Below, in pieces: positions 1-9,900 of a stretch of DNA of 64,000 nucleotides. How positions within the stretch are numbered: the first letter of the stretch is position 1; each line of letters opens with the position of its first letter. Source of the DNA: Macrosoma leucophasiata (taxonomy: Eukaryota > Arthropoda > Insecta > Lepidoptera > Hedylidae). Location of the stretch: NCBI GenBank assembly GCA_036365455.1, contig JAWQUS010000010.1, positions 19,702,501 through 19,766,500 on the forward strand, written 5' to 3'. The notes below the pieces were generated by a model. It saw only the letters and a program-made list of their open reading frames with translations. It was not told the DNA's origin and did not search any database. The position numbers were made by a program, and so were the translations under genes.

Positions 1-7
1 CCTGACA

Positions 8-196
8 GATTGTCTATAGAAATTTAAAAAAAACGGAAAGAAAAAATTGACTTCGGGCAGGAATCGAACCTGCGACCTCAGGATAACCAGTCCAGCCGCT
101 TTACCACTAAGCTACCGAAGTTCTAAGTTTCTTTAATTTCTAAAGTTCACTCGCATGTGTTATTACGAAAAATAAAAAGTACGGATTGTCTATAGA
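8..196 (-). mobile_element. tRNA-like retroposon with possible 13-bp target duplication
   Basis: The sequence gattgtctataga occurs at 8-20 and 184-196, flanking a segment whose minus strand carries a 72-nt tRNA-like core (50-121). The core has a 7-bp acceptor stem (acttcgg/ccgaagt), an A-box-like tagcttagtgg and a B box (ggttcgattcc). A T/C-rich tail with tttctttccg follows. The same core and tail recur near 2632. I read it as a tRNA-derived retroposon, not a working tRNA gene. Confidence 0.6.
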
Positions 197-227
197 TAAG
201 ATTAAATATTAATTAAAAACGTAAAAA

Positions 228-541
228 AAAAACGTAACTTCACGCCTGTAATCCCCGAAGGGGTAGGCAGAGGTAAATGCATGCATTCAAGCATACATGC
301 AGACACCCACGATTCGCCGGTTACGTTTTGGCCCATGTAACAGGTGGCGAGCCTGTTGACATCTCCGGGCACATTACCAAACTTTGAGGTACTGGGAAAT
401 TTCCAGAAAATGGAAAAATCCCAACAGAACCAGAGATAAAGGCTTTTTCACCATTATCTCTGATAACCCCCTACCCGGGAATCGAACCCAGGACCTCAGC
501 GTAGTAGTAGTGGCCTGCTGCCACTAGGCTACCGAGGCAGT
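228..541 (-). mobile_element. tRNA-derived SINE, family B (near full length)
   Basis: On the minus strand the head at 541 reads ctgcctcggtagcctagtgg and contains the B box ggttcgattcc. The body runs to cgtgaagttacg at about 228. Related copies lie at 14728-14901, 47303-47396, 53241-53556 and 58450-58712, so it is a dispersed family. It sits downstream of exon 15 of the transporter. Confidence 0.8.
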
Positions 542-666
542 TAATTAGCAATATTAATTATTCCCTTTTAATTGCATTCAACTGGTGACAATATTACATG
601 CCCCATTCCTAGTAAGTTCTTCTACTACCAAATAAAACTTGTCTTTTATAAAACATGAAACCTCAC

Positions 667-950
667 CAGTTTATTAGTACATCGAATTTCTTTACTAATG
701 CTGACCCTTAGAGCGGTTTCGCTAAGTTCTTTCCTCAGTAACTCTGGTAATGTCCATCTCGAAGGTGAAACGTACTGCAACCAGGAGACGTATGATGGCA
801 AGTCTTGTTGGTGCAGCATGACTCCATTGGCGAGGGTAGTCAGGAGAAGACAGAAGCCAGATATTGCAGCTGCTGTTTTCTCCATTGGGACCACGAATAT
901 CGTGGCTCGACATAGCATTTGAATGCTTATTAGATACAGCACCATGTAAC
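667..950 (-). CDS. ABCG8-like exon 15 (last exon in window)
   Basis: Encodes YMVLYLISIQMLCRATIFVV..., then TAAAISGFCLLLTTLANGVM and ...YVSPSRWTLPELLRKELSET to CTNKL. Acceptor atgtttttcag. The exon most likely ends at CTG|GTGAGG (667/666). Reading on adds only VRFHVL and a stop at 648-646, which would leave out the extracellular loop and TM6 that every ABCG protein has. I therefore infer at least one more exon left of the window. Confidence 0.88.
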
Positions 951-3900
951 CTGAAAAACATGAAGTTGTTTTTAGTTTCTGTATATAGGCATGTTGTTCA
1001 TATTTTGTTGTTATTTTCTTAGTTAGATTTAATAAAACATATATTGTTTATTAAATGTAGTAATCGTTTTGTCTATAACTAAATCGCTTAACCTTGACAT
1101 AAAAATCTTAATCCAATAGCACTGGATTAAGATTTTATTTATTGATTTTAGATTATGTATTGGACATAAGTCCAATCTCTAAAATTTATGTATCTTCACG
1201 CCAGGTCCCTAACGGGGTAGGCAGAGAGTGTAGAGCGCCAGATATCCCGGTCCTGACAAACCTCGTCTACCTTCATCATTCTCTTCATACATGCACGCCG
1301 ATTCCTAAGACTAAATTTAGCTAATTTAGATAGAGTTTTCATCATTTTCTCGCGAAATGCCTCCAAGAACTATGCTGGAATAAGCGTAGCCGTTTATACG
1401 TAATATAAATTAATTTACCTAAATAAATATAAAATCCGTCAAAGGAGCCCGGCGCCTGCGCATACAAGCCGCTCATCGCGTAACTGGGCACTAAATACGC
1501 TAACCATGTTAATATAGCTGACCATATTTCCAGGAATTGCTGAAATAAAAAAAATACATTTTCAAATTCATTCAATAAGACTGAACATCCAATCTAAAAC
1601 TTTTCCATGTTTTTATTTCTTGTTTAAACATTAATCAGAATTGAATAACAGAAGAATTTTCAACTATATTTGCTACAGCAAACACTTATTTGTCTCCCTT
1701 ATGGCCGAATACTCAAACGTCACTCAATTTTAAGCAACCCTGAAATGTGCGCTATCTCTATCGTTTGAACGTGTTTTATAAAGACAGAAGACTTAAGTCC
1801 CACTTAGATTTAAGTGACGTTAGAGTATTTGGCCGTTAGGCAGTTACGTTAATTTTGTAGGCTGATAGCCCTTTGTGCTTACCGACCCGTTAACTGCCTT
1901 ACCTAGTGCCTCTCGAGACGATCGACTAAATTCATCCAATTAAAAACACTGAGTACCTATAGGTTCATATTATTCCACATGTAAGTAACGATAAAAAATA
2001 TATATACTCTTAAACTAACTTACATCAAACAGTATGAAGATTGTTCTGGAATAAAGGCCAACTGCAATATCCCGTTCCACGTGGTGGCGGATAGACGAGG
2101 CCTCCTTCACACTCAACCACAGCAGTATGGGCCATGCTGTTAGGCACATCACAGAATAGTGGAAACCTATTCGGTCGTTTTGTGTTAACTGCAAATGAAA
2201 ACCCGTATATTTCTATTGAACAACAAAGATTATAATAATATTTTCAGCTAGCCAGTAATTTATGCATTTTACTCATTAACCTAAATAAATAAGAAAGAAA
2301 AATCAACTTCAGGTATTACTATTGATAGTATTATTGAATACATTATAGACTATCGTAACCAAACTACTGAAGCCCAGTGACGGACTAAGATCATCAGGAG
2401 CCCGGGGTGGCATTTGGCATTTAGAGACCCAGAAGTCTGACGCACGAGCGAAAAGAAAAGGTCATGAGGTAAAATTAGGGGGCCCTTGCTCACGTATATA
2501 TTGGGGCTCCCCATATGATTGATGATTTGATACTATAGATAGATTCAAAAAAACACATCAATAAGAAGGCGCGAGCAAATAAAATAACAACTACATTTCC
2601 TTTTTTAAAGAAAAATGGAAAGAAAAATTTGACTTCAGGCGAGGCTCGAACTCGCGACCTACTGGGAATCTAGTCCAGCCGCTCTTCCAATTGAGCTACT
2701 GAAGCCCTGCCCGATTTGTCAAATCTTTCCTTCACATCTATTGCATTGCTTTATGGTAGCAGTAGCGCCATCTATTACCAACTATGCTAGTTAGGCAACC
2801 GATATAATAGACTTTTCAGTTTATTGAATATCGTAAAGAAGTCGCTTTTACCCTTAATAATTGTTTGATATTATTTCGCATTAACACATGCTGCAACTAC
2901 ATTTCCCTCCGTTAGCTCTAAAATCTTTCATGTTGCCCAGCGACCACTCGATCTTTGGAGGCCCCCATAACCGGAGACCCGTGGCGTACTTGAGTGGACT
3001 TTAGCAGTAAATCAGTAGCAAGTTTAGGGCTTAGTGCACGCATGGCCTGAGAGCTCAATTCGTAGATAACATTTTACGAATCTTCACTTGCAGGCTGCGG
3101 ATCCTGTATTGTTTATTCGAATATTTTAAGTTACCTTAGGGTCAGTAGAAGGTAGGTCCCAGAATATAGTGCCGGTGACGATAGACATGAGTGCTGCAAT
3201 TAGCACGCGGGTGATCACGTTAGATAGCGTCGTCATCTGAGTGTAGAGGAGGCTCTTTCTGGAAAGTTAAAATAAACGTTTTATTTCAGTATTTTAATCT
3301 TATGATAGACATACATATATTTAATAACATTTAATTAACATCTGATTAATGTACAGACAGTGATCAGTTACTAAGACTGGGGAATCAGACAGACAATAAT
3401 CAGTCACTAAGGGTGAGATTCACAGACCGCACTACGACTTTACTTTGAGCAAAGTATGCTTAGAACTGTCAGAAATGTATGGGTTTTGACAGTTCGAAGC
3501 GTATTTTGCTTGAAAGTAAAGTCAGTCGTAGTACGATCTGTGAATCTCACCCTTAGACTAGCGACACAGGTAGGACATTGTCTGCAGAAGACACTACCGA
3601 GCCGGCGAGCTACAGAACACACTGTCGGTAGGACTGTCCACAGAACACGCCGGCAGCGAGCTACACTCACTCTAGGAGGGCGAAGGCCTGCACGCACAGG
3701 CGGGCGGCGTGCGAGGGCGCGGGCGCGGGGAGCGGCGCGGGCGGCGGGGGTCGGGTATACCTCCCTAACGACGGAGGTAGGTAGGACACTGTACAGAACA
3801 CACCGGCAGCGAGCTACACTCACTCTATGAGGGCGAAGGCCTGCACGCACAGGCGGGCGGCGTGCGAGGGCGCGGGCGCGGGGAGCGGCGCGGGCGGCGG

Positions 3901-6900
3901 GGGTCGGGTATACCTCCCTAACGACGGAGGTAGGTAGGACACTGTACAGAACACACCGGCAGCGAGCTACACTCACTCTAGGAGGGCGAAGGCCTGCACG
4001 CACAGGCGGGCGGCGTGCGAGGGCGCGGGCGCGGGGAGCGGCGCGGGCGGCGGGGGGTCGGGCGGCGCGTGCGCCCCCGCGAACACGCCGGCCAGCGCCT
4101 CGATGCGCCCCGAGGACTCCAGCATCGCCGCCGCCGATAACTCGTCCAGGGTCACTAGGTCCACTGCAAATTGGAATGCGTCCTGTGAGTACACTGATGC
4201 GGGATAGGCCCGTTGATGGTCAGCGCTCTAACATCGTCGTTATTATTGAGGGTATTAAACATCTATAAATTAAGTCTTCGTCTTGCATCGCTGTTAAAAG
4301 AGGCGCATGAATACTTTCTCTGTAATATAATACTGGCAGTCGTAGCAGTTGTTTGTGAGCGACCACGTTTCTATCCCATAAGTCATCACTCGTAACACAC
4401 ACCTTTATCTTGAGACACTGCGGTAAGTCGGACGAGAAGATGTACCATAGCTTCCCGAACGCCGCCCGACCGAGTTGGATTCGGCGATTGACCTCTTTCT
4501 CGAAGTTGGACCGACCTAACTGGACCGTTTGTCCCAGGTATACATAATTCTCAACAACTTCGAGTGTAGTACCCTCGACCATAACAGGAGTGGGTGTAAC
4601 ATGGACATTTGACATGATCTTCGTCTTGTCCATGTTCATTGTAAATAGCAGACCGCTTTTTTTTTTGTAAAATCTCTACAGTTTTCAGCAAACGATTTGA
4701 TCACAGTTCAAAAACAAATATTACCTACTTCGAATTACAAGATAAGATTGCGTAAAAGAAAAAAGCTGCTCTTAGAAGAATGCATAAGGATGATAATTCT
4801 CTGTGAAGTCCTGCAGTACCAAACAAATTGAACTAGATTTTTTTGTATTTAAAAATCACTTGAAAAAAGGCTTCCTTTGAAACAACTACAGTCTTATGAA
4901 TCTTATGAATTGCGTTAAACTGTTAATCCATAAAAAATCCCGTAATATTTTCAATTTACATAAATACGTTACAATACAAAGCCATCAAATTCATCAGTTT
5001 GATCGCAAGTGCAACAAAAGTTGCTGAAAGGAGAAAGAATGAAAAATTTAACTATTAGTTGTTTACGACGATATCTGCGGGTTGTGCGTTTGAAAATCCA
5101 CATTCTAAATATACATTAACTAATTATAATTATCTGGGACTTGAAGATTATAAGTATCTTCTACATAACGTAAAACTACTCGTTTCCGTGCTGACTGCGT
5201 AATATCTTTTAATGTAGAATTTATTCTTAATAAATATATGCAAAAAGATTTGCAATTGTAATGTAATGTCTAATGTTTACTTCAAAATTATTAAATAGAC
5301 TTACAATAATAATCTGATGGATTTTTGAATGCGGGACAAGGATAGTCTATAGAGGCGAAATATGGCAACATGTCTCTCCTGTAACCGCTGAACATTGTTC
5401 GTCCAGCTGATATTAAAACAACCTGTAAAAATACCATTGCATATTTAATTTGATTGAAGGTAATCTAGATCGTTCTTTGTTGGTCTCGTAAGAGTTCTAA
5501 TGTTTCTTCCTGATTTCCATAAAAAGTAGGTAGCTACAATACCCAGCAAGAAATATTGCAAATCGAGCCTATGAAAGAGACAATCGGCTTGTTACGACTT
5601 CGTAGAGCGTTTTCTTTTCGCACACTGCCTCTCTGCCTACATAAGCCCTGATGGTTCGGTATTGGTCAAAAGTTGAATATGGTCGCCAAACGTCATATAG
5701 GTGAGGTGCGAAAGAGATAACGCTCGCTCTACAGACCCGAAATAAGGCGAACTCTCTCTGAAGCCGATGTGCAATATTCCTTGTTGGGTACTGTAGTCAT
5801 TTTGACACATCTAATTAACCAGAAACCCAATTCTCATAACGTAATATAGTCTTAATTGTGTGGTTATTGTTATTGGATCGCTTCGCTATTTTTCTTTAAC
5901 CAATGGTTACGGCCAGACAGCGTAGCGATTTAATCGCGTATCAATTACAATTACGACTGCGTTACAAGAATTAGGCTCCAGATTATATCCTACATCTTAT
6001 ACATACATTATTAATTTCTTATACTTTTAACAGTCTGGTACTTAGAAGTTTTTTTTTTAGATCATGAGTTGGTAGTACGTAAATAATAACTGATTCACTT
6101 TATAAGTTAGCATGTTGCTTTGTTCTTGTAACCATACCATACTTAATTTCAGATTGAAGTAAGAGCTATTACTTACTTTAGTTAACATAGCAAATATCTC
6201 ATAAGTCGGTGGATGCAATGACATTATAACGACGCGGCCGGTGCTAGCCCAATTCCTCAGGTATTCCACCAAGAAGAACGTGTCGAAGATATCCATTTCC
6301 TTTGTGGGCTGGTCTAAGATTAACACGGCCATGTCCAATAGTAACTGGCACGCCACGTTGAGGCGACGGATCTCGGAGCGAGTGAGACGACCAACGTTTG
6401 TATCTCGCACTTGCTCTAAGCCCAGCTCTTCTATGAGGAGATTTATCTGGAAGCCAAAATGGTCTTTGAATTGCTTTAATCGAAACGTTGGTCAAAGAAC
6501 AGTAATGCATTCGAGTAGCATAAATATAATATATGCTTCCACATTAACTGGTCGGCAATTTATGGTGTACATCGGGTAAATTTCTTAAAAGAAAACACCG
6601 CGCAATACACTCCACTTCTCTGAAGTTAGGGTTTAAAAAATCATAAGTAGCAAGACTTTTCTTGGTAAAGCGTGGATGGTACTCGTATAGGGGGGTAGCA
6701 GCGCATATTATATATTTAGATTTTTGTTTAGATGTCTTCAGGCTGCAGTATTTAATTTAATTGCCTATATGACCATAAATGGTAGTGTTCAGCAGTATCG
6801 TGTTCTGGTTATGTATTATGTTAATTTATGCGGAAGAGGTGGCAACGCATCTACGTTTTGAGTTTAAGCACTGGTTTTGGTGCAGTTATAGGCTGCAGTG

Positions 6901-9900
6901 TTACTTACTAACCTTCTTACTTACTTACTATCACACATGCCTGCTTCCACGGCGCCATGGTTTGCCCGTTAAAAACTATGTCATGTGATTGTTATTGCCC
7001 AATATTTTATTCGTCCAATATTATGATTTAGTTAAGTATATTTACCCGATCTCGATCATCCATCTTGATTCGGTTCACGTTGTTCCTGGGACTCCTGAGC
7101 GCGGCGTGGAACCGTAGCGTGTGCTCCACCGTCATCGAGGGACACAACGACGTGTCCTTCCTTACGTAGGCCACTATCTTGCGCAACGTCGACGACGCGA
7201 CGGGCTGCCCGTTGAGGACTATGTCACCTGATAATTTCTGCGAAACGATATTTGATAAGATTTATTTGGCAGAGCTACAGTGACGGAGCTCGCGGGCGTA
7301 GCCACCACCGCATTACCTAATATACTTGCCGCTAAATGGTAGTGTCCAGCTACAGATCAGGTGATCTGTGTGTTCAGCGCTATCGTGTTCCGGTCAGTTG
7401 GTAATGTATGGCCCTGCAATTTCCGGCACAGAGGCATAACACCTTAGGCTTCAGGAGTGGTAACGCATCTGCATTTTGACCTTGGTCTTAGTGTGGGTGT
7501 CTATAGGCTGCAGTCATCACTTAACATCAATGTGAACTGCATGCTTGTTTGCCACTTCCAGCCTCGGCACACAGTAATGTGCCTGATATGTATGTCACAT
7601 ACCTAGTCCCTATTAGTCCTGGCCAATCGTGACCGAACGTACCTTTACGCTTGTATTTTACCGCAGGGTAGTTCGGTCTTCGGTGAAGATAAGTTAAAAT
7701 ATTTATTTTGTTTTCTGACTCGAACGCATAAAACCTACTTGCGACGGATACTCTGATCGATTGGGTGGAGACCAGCACTTTTTTTTTATGTCAAAGGATT
7801 GACAGACAAGCAGACGGGCCACCTGATGGAAAGTGGTTACCGTCACCTATGAACATTTGCAACATCAGGGGAGTTGCCAACGCGCTGCCAGCCCTGAAGG
7901 ACTCTATTGACGCCAGTTTTGAAGAGCCCTATATTGTAGCGCCGGAGGACACCTCCGAGGGAAGTTCGTTCCACAATTTGCACGTTCTGGGCAGGAATGA
8001 ACGCGCGAATCGGACTTACCTACTATGGTTAATAGTATAGGACCAAAGCTGTTCCAAATTGAAAATACCTATTAAGGGTCAAAATTGAGACAATCCATCA
8101 TGGTCATTTAACACCTCTAAACTTTAGGATAGGAGCAAAAATTGCTTACCTTTCGAGCACCGGCCAGTACATCTAATAGACCAGTAGCTTCATACTGTGA
8201 TGTAGCTAACACAGCCAAAATTTCCCCGGACTTCACTTCAAAACTCAGCCCTGATACTAAAAGTGTTGATTTATTCTCCGGTGAGGTTATTTCTAAACTA
8301 TTCACCTGTAAATTGATTAAATCAGAGATTAATAATCATGATTTTACTCGGGTAGCAACGCATCTGTTTAGACCTCTAGTTTTTTGAGATGTCAATAGAC
8401 TGCATTCATTTACCATGCAGCATGGTTGTAATTCCGACCCTGATAATATAAAAACGAAAATAATATAAAAACGAAAATACCGATATATATATAATTTATA
8501 CCTTCCCCTACTTATATGTTGTTCCCCTCATTTTACGTTTTTAACTAAATTATTTATGGTAAATATACTGTTTCAACGTTTCGTTATTTCATCACTTACT
8601 CACGTACTTATACATATAAGTAGGTACTATTTAGATAGAAATATTTTATATATTCACAACTTATGTAACCACCTCCTTTTATCTACCTAGTTTAAAACAG
8701 TTTACAATAATGTCACTAATAAGTACTTTGTTGATGCTAATTACTACTAACCCAAACTAGGTAATTTACATGGAATGCAAATTTTCATTTGCCATGTAGT
8801 GTGTAGCTTAACAATGTCTATCTTTTTGGGTCAAACAGAACTCGCATGAAAAGACGTGCTGATAAGTTATGCGAACGTACTACAACGACGCAAAAAGTTA
8901 ATGTACAGTACTATTACTGTATTAGTTCACCTTATTTAACTTTAATTGGTATCTTATGCGGTGAAATAGGTATAAAAATGCAATGAAAATATTTGCCGGG
9001 CGGTTTTTTGTCAGAATAGTTTAGGTATATTTCAGCGCAAAATGTCTTTATTTATTAGGTAAGTAACAATCAGACCAGCTTATACTTAGTATTGTGGAGC
9101 ATAACAATCTGACCCCAAATTGTTTAGAAATTAATCAAAACACCTACCTCGTCTAAAGTAGGTACTTACTTTGTTAAAATTGCCTTTTGTAGTAGTCAAT
9201 TTTACAAGTAAAAGGACTTTTGTAGTTTCTCAAGCATACAGGATAATACTCACATAATAATTGGGATAAATGTAAGCAGAATGGGTGTATCCATCGAGGT
9301 GATCGCCAGGTCGAAGGGTGGAGTGCTTTCGTGAATGCGCCAGGGACATGTGACTCCCCGCCTTGGACATTCGACCACCCAGGTGTGAAGACGCCATCAT
9401 ATAACTGAGCAAGCAACCATATAACATAAGTATACCTTATCTTCCCTTTGATTTAACAACTTTGTAACGAGCGTATTTTGGCCAGGTTAGGTAAGTGCCT
9501 AATTCAGGTTGCGTCAATAAGTTATCATGAAAAAACACTTTTGTTCCATGGTAATGTAAACATTCTGGATCCCCCCTAGATATTCCGGACATCAGTACCC
9601 TTACCACTCTCATCGCTCACGGTACTCCTTTGATAAAAAGGAGGTGAAGAGAAGAAACATTAGTTTTCTATTATAGCAAGTAAGTCACTAATGGCCGAAT
9701 ACTCAAACGTCACTCAATTTTAAGCAACCTTCAAATGAGCGTTATCTCTATCGTTTGAACGTGTTTTATAAAGACAGAAGACTTTTAAGTCCCACTTAGA
9801 TTTAAGTGACGTTTGAGCATTTGGCCGTAAGCTTTTCCTTAGATTTGGTCAATTATCTGCCACCGTCTCTAAGATAATATCGAATCGTACAAACCTTAAC

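Noticed and set aside
50..121. Functional tRNA gene (minus strand, anticodon would read GGT)
   Set aside because: The anticodon stem has a mismatch, the copy carries the same T/C-rich tail as other retroposed copies in the window, and it is flanked by a direct repeat. It is better explained as a tRNA-derived retroposon.
646..666. C-terminus VRFHVL and stop as the true end of the transporter
   Set aside because: It would omit the sixth membrane helix present in all ABCG proteins, and CTG|GTGAGG is a good splice donor in phase 0.
3440..4003. 187-codon minus-strand ORF with repeated GLRPPRVSVARCR units
   Set aside because: It is an out-of-frame reading of the 153-bp tandem array (51 codons per unit). 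The real exon uses another frame that splices in phase.
7765..8040. 91-codon plus-strand ORF
   Set aside because: It lies entirely in dispersed repeat H, copies of which at 13.4 and 61.9 kb do not keep the frame.
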